From Falsihalocynthiibacter sp042445055 (GTDB taxonomy: Bacteria > Pseudomonadota > Alphaproteobacteria > Rhodobacterales > Rhodobacteraceae): a stretch of 64,000 nt of DNA. Within the stretch, counting starts at the first letter, position 1. Every line of letters begins with the position of its first letter. Below, piece by piece: positions 26,859 through 35,909 of the stretch. The stretch is taken from assembly GCF_042445055.1 (NCBI RefSeq), contig NZ_CP170339.1, positions 2,728,001 to 2,792,000 of the forward strand, read 5' to 3'. A model generated the notes under the pieces. It was not told the DNA's origin, did not search any database, and saw only the letters and a list, made by a program, of their open reading frames with translations. The position numbers and the translations under genes are program-made.

Positions 26859-28499
26859 ATGGAATACTATGACCTTGGCTCCTACGCGCGGAAAGTTACG
26901 ACGTCGTCAAGCTCCGCTCAAATGTGGTTCAATCGTGGCCTAGCGTGGACCTACGCCTACAACCATGAAGAGGCGATCACATGCTTTCGAAACGCGCTGA
27001 CAGAGGATCCCAATTGCGCGATGGCCCACTGGGGCATCGGTTATTGCATCGGCCCGAACTACAACAAGCCGTGGGAGACATTCGAAGAGGAGGAGAAGCC
27101 GGACTGTATTGAGCTTGCTCAACAGTCGATCCGCGCCGCTCTTCAGCAACTTGATCACCTAACACCGGTTGAGCAGGCTTTGATCACGGCGCTGCCTTCC
27201 CGTTATCCAGACACCGAAAAGATCGAAGACTTTAGCCCTTGGAACGATGCGTTTGCGAATGCGATGCGCAAGGTGCACGCGGATTTCGCGGATGACCTTG
27301 ATGTCTGCGCATTGTTCGCAGAGTCGATCATGAATCGAACACCATGGCAGTTGTGGGATCTGCCATCAGGTCAGCCCGCAAAAGGTGCAGATACGCTTGA
27401 GGCCATTGCTGTGCTAGAGAACGCATTTGCAACACTACCCAGAGCGTGGTCGCACGCAGGGCTGTTGCACATGTATATCCACCTTATGGAAATGTCACCG
27501 ACCCCCGAAAAGGCACTCCGTCACGGGGACGCACTCAGCACGCTCATGCCTGACGCGGGCCATCTTTTGCATATGCCGACCCACATAGATGTTCTTTGCG
27601 GCGACTACATGAATGTCGTTTTGCGCAACGAGAAAGCGATAGAGGCCGACGGGAAGTTCCTCGCGCGCGCAGGCGCGGACAACTTCTATTCAGTTTACCG
27701 ATGTCACAACTATCATTTCAAAATCTACGGCGCGATGTTCCTTGGACAGCCATCCAAAGCGCTGGAAGCTGCAGCAGAGTTGGTATCCACCCTGCCCGCC
27801 GAAACCCTGCGACCCATGGCCGATTGGTTCGAAGGGTTCATTCCGATGAAGCAACACGTGTTGATCCGTTTTGGGCGCTGGCAGGATATATTGGCTCAAG
27901 AATTACCCGTCGACGAAGAGCTTTACTGTGTGACTTTGGCGATGATGCGCTATGCGCGCACGGTGGCATTGGCGAACACGGCCCAGCTCGTTGAAGCCGA
28001 GATAGAGAAGGCGCTGTTCTACGATGCTGTTGAGCGAGTGCCGGAGTCGCGGATGCTGTTCAACAATACTTGCAAAGACATTCTGAGCGTTGCCGAGCAA
28101 ATGATGTTGGGTGAACTCGCCTATCACAAGGGAGAGCACGAAACCGCCTTCGCACATTTGCGCAAGTCGGTCGAAATTGACGATAACCTTCCCTATGATG
28201 AACCTTGGGGCTGGATGCAGCCAACCAGACACGCATTGGGCGCGCTCTTGCTTGAACAAGGACACGTGGAAGAAGCTGAAGCAGTCTATCGTGCCGATCT
28301 GGGACTCGATAACACGCTGAGCAGAGCCTGCCAGCATCCCGGCAACGTTTGGAGCCTGCATGGGTTGCACGAGTGCCTGACGCGGCGCGGCGAAACGCTG
28401 GAGGCGGCGCATATTAAGTTGCAACTCGACAAAGCCACTGCGCGTGCAGAAGTGCCAATCAAGGCGTCCTGCTATTGTCGCCAGAAACAAATTTCTTAA
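26859..28499 (+). CDS. Tetratricopeptide repeat protein
   Basis: 546 residues, predicted cytosolic (no signal). TPR-like units begin with MWFNRGLAWTYAYNHEEAITCF near 22-43 and NALTEDPNCAMAHWGIGYCIG near 45-65; more helical pairs follow to KPSKALEAAAELV (near 290) and a C-terminal pair LGALLLEQGHVEEAEAVY near 464-481. The middle part contains a His-rich stretch (HLLHMPTHIDVLCGDY near 236). No catalytic domain recognised, so a scaffold role is most likely. AAGGAG lies seven bases before the ATG. Neighbour to the NYN protein on the other strand. Confidence 0.85.
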   Translation: MEYYDLGSYARKVTTSSSSAQMWFNRGLAWTYAYNHEEAITCFRNALTEDPNCAMAHWGIGYCIGPNYNKPWETFEEEEKPDCIELAQQSIRAALQQLDHLTPVEQALITALPSRYPDTEKIEDFSPWNDAFANAMRKVHADFADDLDVCALFAESIMNRTPWQLWDLPSGQPAKGADTLEAIAVLENAFATLPRAWSHAGLLHMYIHLMEMSPTPEKALRHGDALSTLMPDAGHLLHMPTHIDVLCGDYMNVVLRNEKAIEADGKFLARAGADNFYSVYRCHNYHFKIYGAMFLGQPSKALEAAAELVSTLPAETLRPMADWFEGFIPMKQHVLIRFGRWQDILAQELPVDEELYCVTLAMMRYARTVALANTAQLVEAEIEKALFYDAVERVPESRMLFNNTCKDILSVAEQMMLGELAYHKGEHETAFAHLRKSVEIDDNLPYDEPWGWMQPTRHALGALLLEQGHVEEAEAVYRADLGLDNTLSRACQHPGNVWSLHGLHECLTRRGETLEAAHIKLQLDKATARAEVPIKASCYCRQKQIS

Positions 28500-28660
28500 C
28501 GACCAGACGACCATCGATTTCCAAGTTTAGCGGAACCGTAGCCGTAAAAGCCTCGCGGCCTCTTAAAATACTCGTGCGCTGAGAAGAAATTATTCACCGA
28601 ACATGCGACGGAACTTCGACCCTCATGCGTTAGAGTTAGCATTACATTAAGGAGAGTATC

Positions 28661-29302
28661 TTGAGACATTTTCTCACAACAATCTGTCTAGCCGCCATCA
28701 CTGCTTCTGCAGCGAACGCCGAAGAGTTTTCCGCCGATGTCTGGGCCGATAACTGGTTCGAACTGCGCGTTGATGGAGCGCGCGTCATGGTCGACAGCGT
28801 ACCAATCACGACAGAACGTTCGTTCAATAAAGAAACCTTCACCTTCGAGGCCGAGCGCCCATTCACTTTAGGCTTAGTCGCCAAAGATTTTAAAGAAAAC
28901 GATACAGGCCTTGAGTATATTGGAACGAGGCGTCAACAGATGGGCGACGGCGGGGTGATCCTGCAAATCCTTGATAGCGCCGAACAGACTGTGGCCGTTA
29001 GTAACGCCGATTGGAAATGCGAGGTTATCCATACCGCACCGCTCGACAAATCTTGCGAAGCCGAAAGCGACCCCGTTCCAGGTGAAGGTACCTGTGGCTT
29101 TGCGGCAATGGACGAGCCAGATGGATGGGACACTGCCGATTTCGACACCACTAGTTGGCCCAGCGCGACGGTCTATTCAGCGGCGGATGTCGATCCGAAG
29201 TTCGGCTACAACGAGGTCAACTGGTCGCAAGATGCACAGTTTATCTGGGGGCCTGATCTCGAGCAAAGCAACACTATATTGTGTCGACTTACAGTCAACT
29301 AA
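28661..29302 (+). CDS. Secreted galactose-binding-like protein
   Basis: 213 residues, starting with TTG at 28661, which has AAGGAG six bases upstream. Signal peptide LTTICLAAITASAANA, cleavage before EEF. The mature protein has Trp/Asp-rich strands (DVWADNWFELRVDG, DEPDGWDTADFDTTSWPSATVYS, DPKFGYNEVNWSQDAQFIWGPD) reminiscent of a galactose-binding-like jelly roll, and four Cys (WKCEVIH, KSCEAE, GTCGFA, ILCRLT) for two disulfides. Not assigned to a named family. It is followed after 33 bases by a ricin-type lectin gene, so both probably act on carbohydrate outside the cytoplasm. Confidence 0.75.
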   Translation: MRHFLTTICLAAITASAANAEEFSADVWADNWFELRVDGARVMVDSVPITTERSFNKETFTFEAERPFTLGLVAKDFKENDTGLEYIGTRRQQMGDGGVILQILDSAEQTVAVSNADWKCEVIHTAPLDKSCEAESDPVPGEGTCGFAAMDEPDGWDTADFDTTSWPSATVYSAADVDPKFGYNEVNWSQDAQFIWGPDLEQSNTILCRLTVN

Positions 29303-29335
29303 CCTTAGCTAAACATTTCTTTAAAGGACATTCCG

Positions 29336-29869
29336 ATGACATCTAAAACACTCTTAGTTACCCCTCTAGTTGCAGCCCTCAGCGTGGGCACCGCGTACGC
29401 CGCCAATGTTGAGGTGTACGCCATCGACAAGCTCGACAATATCCAAGACGGCTACTGCATCGACATCTCCGGTGGTCAAGGCCCACAAGCCAACCCCGAC
29501 AACGGGCTGCAAGGGCACACCTGCTACAGCCCCTCTGGCGAGGTGTTCGTTGATCAGGCCTTTGACCCCGAGCAGTTCGCGAAGGGCGTTTTCTATATGC
29601 CCGAGTTCGAAGTCTGCTTGCAATCTGCTGGCCCAGAAGCCGGCGCCTCACTTGAGCTTGCTACCTGCGACGGCTCCGAAGCGCAGAGTTTTGACTTCTC
29701 GGGAGAGGGCACCATCACCCCTACCTCAACACCAAACCTCTGCGTGACACTTGGTGACGACACTCGTTTCGGCCGCAGCGAGCAGAACCAAATCAAAGAG
29801 TTGAAGCTTGCCGAATGCTCGGCGGATGCCGCAGCGTCTCAACACTGGGGTTATCGCAGCGCCGAGTAA
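29336..29869 (+). CDS. Secreted ricin-B-lectin-like protein
   Basis: 177 residues with a signal peptide (LVTPLVAALSVGTAYAANVEV, cleavage after AYA). The mature domain shows trefoil-like repeats with Cys and Gln/Trp turns: DGYCIDISGG near 38, EVCLQSAGPEAG near 92, LELATCDGSEAQSF near 106, NLCVTLGDDTRF near 134, KLAECSADAAASQHWGYRS near 158. This is the carbohydrate-binding QxW pattern in degenerate form. Six Cys could form three disulfides. It is probably co-transcribed with the preceding secreted protein. Confidence 0.75.
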   Translation: MTSKTLLVTPLVAALSVGTAYAANVEVYAIDKLDNIQDGYCIDISGGQGPQANPDNGLQGHTCYSPSGEVFVDQAFDPEQFAKGVFYMPEFEVCLQSAGPEAGASLELATCDGSEAQSFDFSGEGTITPTSTPNLCVTLGDDTRFGRSEQNQIKELKLAECSADAAASQHWGYRSAE

Positions 29870-29966
29870 TCAAGCAGACCTGCTCTGCACATTTTCATCT
29901 TTAAGACCCGAGTGCGCAGAACTTAGGAAGCTTGCTTGAACTGTGCCGAGACTGACGACAGATGTG

Positions 29967-29991
29967 AACAGGAGGCGATCAGCCTCCTGTT
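29967..29991. terminator. Bidirectional hairpin terminator
   Basis: AACAGGAGGC pairs with GCCTCCTGTT (29967-29976 with 29982-29991) around loop GATCA, between the lectin stop (+) and the creatinase stop (-, at 29999). It is flanked by short T/A runs on both sides, so it can serve both genes. Confidence 0.7.
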
Positions 29992-29998
29992 TCTCGTA

Positions 29999-31201
29999 TC
30001 AAGAGATGACATTGAACTCCGGTCCATAAGGGTAGCCAGTGATGTTATCATTGCCGTTCTCGGTAATCACCAAAATGTCGTGCTCACGATAACCACCTGC
30101 GCCGGCTGTCCCTTCTGGAATAGTCAACATAGGCTCCATTGAAATAACCATACCCGGTTCCAGCACCGTATCGATATCTTCGCGCAACTCCAGCCCCGCT
30201 TCGCGACCATAATAGTGCGACAAAATCCCAAAGGAATGCCCATAGCCAAATGTCCGGAATTGAAGCAGATCGCGCTCCTCAAGGAAGGTATTGATTTTCT
30301 CCGTTACCTCCGCGCAACTCGCGCCTGGTTTAAGGAGGCTCATGCCATACTCATGGGCGGCAACGTTAGCTTCCCATATCTTCAAACTGGCAGGATCCAC
30401 ACTCTCTACGAACAAAGTGCGCTCAAGCGCGGTGTAGTATGCACTGATCATAGGGAACGTATTTAGGCTTAGGATATCGCCTCGCTGCAATACGCGTCCG
30501 GTGACGGGATTATGTGCGCCATCGGTGTTTATGCCCGACTGAAACCAAACCCACGTATCGCGGTACTCAGCATCTGGAAAGCGTTTTGCAATCTCAAGCT
30601 CCATCGCGTCACGACCAGCCATGGCAACGTCAATCTCGCGCGTGCCCGCCCTTATTGCGGCCCTTATCGCGTACCCACCAACGTCGGCGACTTGCGCACA
30701 AGAGCGGATCAACTCAATTTCGGCTGCTGACTTGTGCATGCGCTGGCGCATCGTGATTGGAGCTACATCTATCGTGGCTCTTGGTGACAAAAAGCTGTCC
30801 ATCAGCTCACTCTGCGCGAGGGTAAGGTGATCTGCCTCAAGGCCTATAGTCTTACCTGTGCCGGTAACGGAAACCACAGCGCGCCAATAGTTGTTCCTCT
30901 GCCAATCCGTGTAGGTGATATTATCGCCATAACTCCGCCTCCAGGGCTGGGCAGCGTCGATACCCGCACTAATTGTAACATCATCAGTGGGCGTTACCAC
31001 CAAGGCATATGGCCTCCCGAATGCGCAATACAGAAACCCTGAATAGTAAGCCACATTGTGCATCGATGTGAAAACGCAGGCATCAATGCCATGCGCGGCC
31101 ATATCCGCCCGTAGACGATTTAGGCGGCTTTCATACTCTTGAGGTTCAAAGGGAAGGGTCTTTTCGCCCTGATGAAACCGATAGAACTCTGGACGATCCA
31201 T
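29999..31201 (-). CDS. Creatinase (creatine amidinohydrolase), M24 family
   Basis: Hydrolyses creatine to sarcosine and urea. From the ATG at 31201 (AAGGAG six bases upstream) it is 400 residues, close to the 403 of Pseudomonas creatinase. The pita-bread fold is recognisable and the creatinase-specific stretch is present: SAGIDAAQPWRRSYGDNITY near 78-97, FQSGINTDGAHNPVTGR with H230 at the active-site position, and later PMLTIPEGTAGAGGYREHD. The metal ligands of true M24 peptidases are not preserved, as expected. Other members of this family degrade related guanidino or methylated compounds, so creatine is likely but not proven. No creatininase or sarcosine oxidase lies in the window. Confidence 0.88.
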   Translation of the reverse strand: MDRPEFYRFHQGEKTLPFEPQEYESRLNRLRADMAAHGIDACVFTSMHNVAYYSGFLYCAFGRPYALVVTPTDDVTISAGIDAAQPWRRSYGDNITYTDWQRNNYWRAVVSVTGTGKTIGLEADHLTLAQSELMDSFLSPRATIDVAPITMRQRMHKSAAEIELIRSCAQVADVGGYAIRAAIRAGTREIDVAMAGRDAMELEIAKRFPDAEYRDTWVWFQSGINTDGAHNPVTGRVLQRGDILSLNTFPMISAYYTALERTLFVESVDPASLKIWEANVAAHEYGMSLLKPGASCAEVTEKINTFLEERDLLQFRTFGYGHSFGILSHYYGREAGLELREDIDTVLEPGMVISMEPMLTIPEGTAGAGGYREHDILVITENGNDNITGYPYGPEFNVIS

Positions 31202-31771
31202 TTCTGGCTCCTTCATCATCATGCCAAAGCACAGATTAAGGAAGTCGACCTTCCTCAACTGCGCCGCAGCAAAGAAAAATCCCGGCGTTCAGGAAAGGGA
31301 ATTGGGTTTGCACTCAAATGCTAGCGACGCCATCGCCTACCCTGTGTTCAATTTGCTGGAGAATGGATCGTGAAGGCAAGTCATTTTTGATAACGCGGAT
31401 TGTACGACCTTGTCAGTTTTCATTTGAACATATGTGATAGGCATGTTTCAGTATACTCGGATGCATACTTTGTAGGCTTGGCAACCTGTTTCCGCCTACA
31501 CTACCCCCTGCCTTCCGACCAAACGTTTATCTACCAAGTAGAATTTACCCTTCAGGGGCTGCTCTCTATTCAAAAATACATTTACGGAAGTATTTCCTCC
31601 TGAATTGCATCCAATTGATACCAGTCATGGCTTCATTGCCGTGAGTTGAGCAATCTACTGAAGAGAACCTGCCTTTCAGGACAGATTTGCGGCGTTGCTA
31701 AGATGCATCTGGTTCGCTCTCCACTACTCGGAGGTTAATATGAGCCAGAAGCACTTTCTTCGTATGTTCCG
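31202..31771. other. Intergenic region upstream of creatinase
   Basis: 570 bases with no supported gene; it lies between the creatinase start and the LysR stop, both on the minus strand. It is AT-rich around 31380-31620 and should hold the creatinase promoter. I see no repeat in it. Confidence 0.5.
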
Positions 31772-32674
31772 CTATTTCCCTAGCTCTTCCAGCAGGGCTG
31801 ATATTTCGCGCACGACCGGTCCGGTCATTTCACCGAGGCTGTTGCCGCGACATATCGAAATGCTGAGCGATTCTGTTAGGCGGCGCTTGTCCAAGGGGCG
31901 GAAGATCAGCCTTCCGGCGTCAACATCGGCGCGGACGTCTGGCCATGTCAGAAAACCAATCCCTTTACCCTGCCGTAAATAGATTAGAAGCGCACCGATT
32001 GAATTAGAACTAATGCGGACCCGTGGATTGATGCGCTCGCTCAGGATTTCCGCCAGCAGTCGCGTATGCATGGATAGCGCTGACGACGGTAGGCAAAGCG
32101 GATAGCGCAAGACCTCGGCCAACGGTATTGGCCCTTCACCTGCGAGACCCAGAGAGGGCGCGTAAACAGCTCCGAGGTGGTACTCTTCTGTTTGCACGAC
32201 GATCAATCGAGACAGGCGCGGCATGTTGAAGGCGATGATAAGGTCCAACTCCAACGCTTCGGCTCGATCGATAATGTCTCCGGTTGTACCGACATAAAGC
32301 TCGAGCTCGACTTCCTCGTAAATGGTCTCAAGATGCTCCGTTAGGCGGGTGACAAGACTGCCGACCAGCCCTTCCATCACGCCGATCCTAAGGCGCAAGT
32401 CGGAGGTCTTGCCCGCCTGATGGATACGTTTTGAAAATGCCGCATCGGCGGCCATCCATCGCATAGCTTCGTCGCGCAAAGCCTCTCCTTCGGCGGTCAG
32501 CGCCACGCCGCCCGCGCTTCGCACCAATAGTTGCGCGTCATAGCTGCGTTCCAGCAACTGGATCTGCCGAGACAACGCTGGCGCCGAAATATTGAGCTTT
32601 TCGGCAGCCATTCGGATCGAATCCGATTGGGAAACAACCAAGAAGGATCTGATTTCACGTGAAAAAGCGGACAT
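31772..32674 (-). CDS. LysR family transcriptional regulator
   Basis: 300 residues. N-terminal winged helix with SFLVVSQSDSIRMAAEKLNISAPALSRQIQLLERSY (about 11-46), the expected LysR HTH. The C-terminal substrate domain is of normal length. It is divergent from the deaminase/ABC/amidohydrolase/dioxygenase operon starting at 32781, the classic layout for a LysR regulator of a neighbouring catabolic operon; the 106-base gap would hold its binding site. Confidence 0.92.
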   Translation of the reverse strand: MSAFSREIRSFLVVSQSDSIRMAAEKLNISAPALSRQIQLLERSYDAQLLVRSAGGVALTAEGEALRDEAMRWMAADAAFSKRIHQAGKTSDLRLRIGVMEGLVGSLVTRLTEHLETIYEEVELELYVGTTGDIIDRAEALELDLIIAFNMPRLSRLIVVQTEEYHLGAVYAPSLGLAGEGPIPLAEVLRYPLCLPSSALSMHTRLLAEILSERINPRVRISSNSIGALLIYLRQGKGIGFLTWPDVRADVDAGRLIFRPLDKRRLTESLSISICRGNSLGEMTGPVVREISALLEELGK

Positions 32675-32780
32675 GGCGTGAGTGTAAAGTATTTTGCAAC
32701 GCTATGTGAAGTTCTTTCTACTTTTTCAAACACCCACGCTGTTGCTAAGGATTAGAAGAGCCAGAACAAAGGAACCAGAC

Positions 32781-33251
32781 GTGACCGACGACATAACGCT
32801 TCTCAGAGAATCTATCCGCGTTGGGGTCCAAGCCCGCGAGGAAGGAAACCACCCCTTCGGCGCCGTATTGGCCGACGCAGATGGCAAGGTTCTGATGACG
32901 ATGGGCAACGCTTATTCTACCGACAAAGGCCCCGGTCACGCCGAAACAAATCTCGCGCGGGAAGCGGCCAAAATATACGACGCCGACTTTCTAGAAAACT
33001 GCACGCTCTATTCCGCTTTCGAACCCTGCTCCATGTGTTCCGGTACAATCTATTGGGCGGGAATTGGTCGGCTTGTCTTTGGAGTAACCGAACAGAGACT
33101 TGCCGAGCTTACCGGTGATAACCCCGAGAACCTTACGATGTCGTTGCCGTGCCGCGAAGTACTGGCAGCGGGTCAACGGCAGGTGAAAGTCGTGGGGCCT
33201 TTCCCTGAACTCGAAGACGAAATTCTCCACTCGCATAAAGGGTTTTGGTGA
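32781..33251 (+). CDS. Nucleobase/nucleoside deaminase (CMP/dCMP deaminase family)
   Basis: 156 residues from a GTG at 32781 with AAGGAA seven bases upstream; the open frame upstream to 32694 has no match. Zinc motif HAE (H53, E55: GHAETNLAREA) and PCSMCSG (C83, C86) are intact, followed by IYWAGIGRLVFGV. The size and motifs fit guanine deaminase or cytosine-deaminase-like enzymes; the base it acts on is not readable. First gene of a six-gene operon that includes an ABC importer, so its substrate is probably imported by it. Confidence 0.85.
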   Translation: MTDDITLLRESIRVGVQAREEGNHPFGAVLADADGKVLMTMGNAYSTDKGPGHAETNLAREAAKIYDADFLENCTLYSAFEPCSMCSGTIYWAGIGRLVFGVTEQRLAELTGDNPENLTMSLPCREVLAAGQRQVKVVGPFPELEDEILHSHKGFW

Positions 33252-33301
33252 TCGACTGCCAATTCCCAGCCTTCAATCCACTCACCCCAAAGGACTGTTT
33301 G

Positions 33302-34291
33302 ATGACGACAAAATCCACACTTGGCGCAGCTGCGCTCTTCACCTCCATTGCGCTACCCGCCTTTGCACAAGACAAGGTCACATATCAGCTGGACTGGCTC
33401 CCCGGGGGCGACAAGGCACCAATTTATGTCTGCATCGAGGAAGGTTTCTGTGCTGACGCGGGGCTTGAGATTGCAATCGAGCCAGGGCGTGGCTCTTCTG
33501 AAGCTGTGACCAAAATCGCGACGGGTACGTCGGATATCGGCAGCGCTGGCGTCGGTGCGTTGATGGCAGCAGTGGCGACCGAAAATGTGCCGGTAACTGG
33601 TGTTATGTCGGTGTTTAACGTCGGACCTCATGCGTTCTATACAACCACCGAAAGCGGCATCACCACGCTGGCCGATGTAAAGGGAAAATCCGTCGCGACC
33701 TCACCCTTTACCTCATCGAACGTGTTCCTTCCGCTCGTGCTGGCAGACAACGGCTTAAGCGAGGACGACATCACCTTGACTAAATCCGATCCTGGCGCAT
33801 TGGGACCGTTGTTGATGACAGGACAAAGTGACGTGATCATCGCGTGGCTGACCGATATTTCCCGCTATCAAGGACAAGCAGAAGAGGCAGGCAAAGAACT
33901 GGTAATTCTACCGTGGTCTGATGCTGGTTTGGAGCTTTACTCCGCTGCGCTGGTGGCCAACGACACTTTCCTTGCCGAACGCCCAGATGTTGCCAAACGC
34001 TTTATCGCGGCCTTTAAGCAGTCTTTAGAGTTCGCCAACGAGAACCCAGATGCCGCAGCAGCCGCGGTGGCTGCACAGGTGCCGGAGCTTTCGGCTGAAG
34101 ATGTAAAGGGAAGCTGGCTTGATGCATCTAAACTTGCGTTCAACGAAGTCACCGATCAATTGGGCCTCGGCACATTCGACGCGGAACGTTTGGCTGCGAC
34201 ATGGGCACGAGTTGCGGCGGCACAGGGCTTGAACCCGAGCGCACTTGACCCTGAAACAGTCGTTGACCGTTCTTTCTTGATGGAGAACTGA
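33302..34291 (+). CDS. ABC transporter substrate-binding protein (NitT/TauT/ThiY-like)
   Basis: About 329 residues from the ATG at 33302 (AAAGGA eight bases upstream; earlier in-frame ATG at 33245 overlaps the deaminase). Signal peptide LGAAALFTSIALPAFA. Family features: QDKVTYQLDWLPGGDKAPIYVCIEEG, GSSEAVTKIATGTSDIGSAG near 70, TTLADVKGKSVATSPF near 118. The NMT1/ThiY group binds sulfonates, nitrate, or pyrimidines such as formylaminopyrimidine. It is periplasmic and is paired with the ATPase and permease downstream. Confidence 0.9.
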   Translation: MTTKSTLGAAALFTSIALPAFAQDKVTYQLDWLPGGDKAPIYVCIEEGFCADAGLEIAIEPGRGSSEAVTKIATGTSDIGSAGVGALMAAVATENVPVTGVMSVFNVGPHAFYTTTESGITTLADVKGKSVATSPFTSSNVFLPLVLADNGLSEDDITLTKSDPGALGPLLMTGQSDVIIAWLTDISRYQGQAEEAGKELVILPWSDAGLELYSAALVANDTFLAERPDVAKRFIAAFKQSLEFANENPDAAAAAVAAQVPELSAEDVKGSWLDASKLAFNEVTDQLGLGTFDAERLAATWARVAAAQGLNPSALDPETVVDRSFLMEN

Positions 34292-34296
34292 TCGAA

Positions 34297-35079
34297 ATGG
34301 CCCTCGTTAAAGATGCCATCGTTTTTGAAAATGTGGGCCAGACCTTCGCCACAGAGAGCGGTCCTCTGACCGCTCTCGACGGAGTGGACCTAACAATTGA
34401 ACAACATCAGTTTGTTGCGGTACTCGGGCCGTCGGGTTGTGGAAAATCTACACTGTTGCGGCTGGCTGCAGGGTTGATGCAGCCAACGCGCGGCAGCCTT
34501 GCGGTGCATGGATATCCTGTCCAAGGGCCACGTGACGATATCGGCATAGTCTTTCAGCAGCCGACCTTGCTTCCTTGGGCGAATGTTCTCGACAACGTCA
34601 CATTTCCCGCCAAACACAAACGCGGGCGCGTGGGCAGTACGGACCGCGCTCGCGCCGCCGACGTCATTAAGGCCGTAGGGTTGGAAGGTTTTGAAAAGCG
34701 TCTGCCGTCGGAGTTGTCGGGCGGAATGCAGCAACGCGTTGGCATTGCCCGCGCCCTTTTTTTGAACCCCGACATTCTACTGATGGATGAACCGTTCTCT
34801 GCCCTAGATGCGCTAACTCGTGACAGCATGGGATTTGAGCTACTGAAAATCTGGCAGGGAAGCCCTAAGACAGTACTATTCATCACGCATTCGATCCCCG
34901 AAGCCGTGCTGCTTGCCGACCGAGTTGTCGTGATGAGCGCTCGTCCCGGCAGGATCATCGCAGATCTCGAGGTACCTTTGGGACGCCCACGCGACGAGGC
35001 TGCCCTGCGCAAACCGGAGGTACTGGATTTCACCGCTGACCTTCGCAATCTGTTGATTTCCAAGGAGACAGTCCTGTGA
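34297..35079 (+). CDS. ABC transporter ATP-binding protein
   Basis: 260 residues. Walker A GPSGCGKST (about 44-52), Q-loop VFQQPTLLPW near 86, signature LSGGMQQRVGIARALF near 139-154, Walker B ILLMDEPFSALD near 160, and the H-loop FITHSIPEAVLLADR. Belongs to the NitT/TauT (SsuB-like) subfamily. It drives the importer with the permease encoded 4 bases into its stop. Confidence 0.95.
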   Translation: MALVKDAIVFENVGQTFATESGPLTALDGVDLTIEQHQFVAVLGPSGCGKSTLLRLAAGLMQPTRGSLAVHGYPVQGPRDDIGIVFQQPTLLPWANVLDNVTFPAKHKRGRVGSTDRARAADVIKAVGLEGFEKRLPSELSGGMQQRVGIARALFLNPDILLMDEPFSALDALTRDSMGFELLKIWQGSPKTVLFITHSIPEAVLLADRVVVMSARPGRIIADLEVPLGRPRDEAALRKPEVLDFTADLRNLLISKETVL

Positions 35080-35909
35080 GCACAGAAACCGCTATAGCCG
35101 CACCCGTTGCGTCATCCGAAGGGCCAGTGCTTTCGCTAAAAGACCGATTGATTGCACTGCCAGCAGCCCTCCCGCTACTCACCTTCGCTACATTACTTAT
35201 TGTGTGGGAAGTCGCTGTCCGATTCTTCAATGTTCCTAGTTTTATCCTGCCAGCACCGAGCCGTATCGCAGAGGGGTTTAGCGCCATAGATATGGCGCGA
35301 TGGGGAGAGCATGTGTGGGCGACGCTGCGCGTTGCTCTGGTTGGTTATGCCGTAGCGATTGTTGTGTCACTTCCAATCGCCATAGGCCTGTCGAAGTCGC
35401 GTCTATTGTCGCGCGCGCTTTATCCTTTGCTTGTGGTCATACAATCTGTCCCGGTGGTGGCGGTTGCTCCGATTATCATTGTGGTACTAGGCACGGATGA
35501 TGCACCGCGCATCGTCATAACCTTTATGATTTCGTTTTTTCCGCTGGTCGTTTCGATGACGACGGGCTTAACAGCCACACCTCCCGAACTGATCGAACTT
35601 TCGCGAAGCCTGCGTGCGCCGCAACTGCGCGAGATCACCCAGATCAGATTGCCTTACGCCGTACCCTATATTTTCTCGGGCTTGAAAATCTCAATCACGC
35701 TGGCGGTCATTGGGGCCGTTGTCTCCGAGTTTGTGGCGGCTGACGTGGGTATCGGCTATTTCATCCAGTTTTCCACGTCGATGTTCAAACTGCCGCAGGC
35801 TTGGGCGGGACTCGTTATTCTTGTTGCACTCTCGCTGTCCCTGTTTCAGTCCGTCAGTCTGGTGCAAAGGCTGTTCTTTCCATGGTCTCTTCCGAAAGGG
35901 CACCGATAA
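35076..35909 (+). CDS. ABC transporter permease (NitT/TauT-like)
   Basis: 277 residues, starting with GTG that overlaps the ATPase stop by 4 bases. About six membrane segments with the cytoplasmic EAA-type loop (RSLRAPQLREITQIRLPYAVPYIFSG near 176-201), typical of SsuC/TauC. Together with the two preceding genes it forms one importer. Confidence 0.93.
   Translation: MSTETAIAAPVASSEGPVLSLKDRLIALPAALPLLTFATLLIVWEVAVRFFNVPSFILPAPSRIAEGFSAIDMARWGEHVWATLRVALVGYAVAIVVSLPIAIGLSKSRLLSRALYPLLVVIQSVPVVAVAPIIIVVLGTDDAPRIVITFMISFFPLVVSMTTGLTATPPELIELSRSLRAPQLREITQIRLPYAVPYIFSGLKISITLAVIGAVVSEFVAADVGIGYFIQFSTSMFKLPQAWAGLVILVALSLSLFQSVSLVQRLFFPWSLPKGHR

Noticed and set aside
26710..26943. 77-residue frame before the TPR gene
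   Set aside because: Overlaps the TPR start in another frame, which has a much better ribosome site and continuous family signal.
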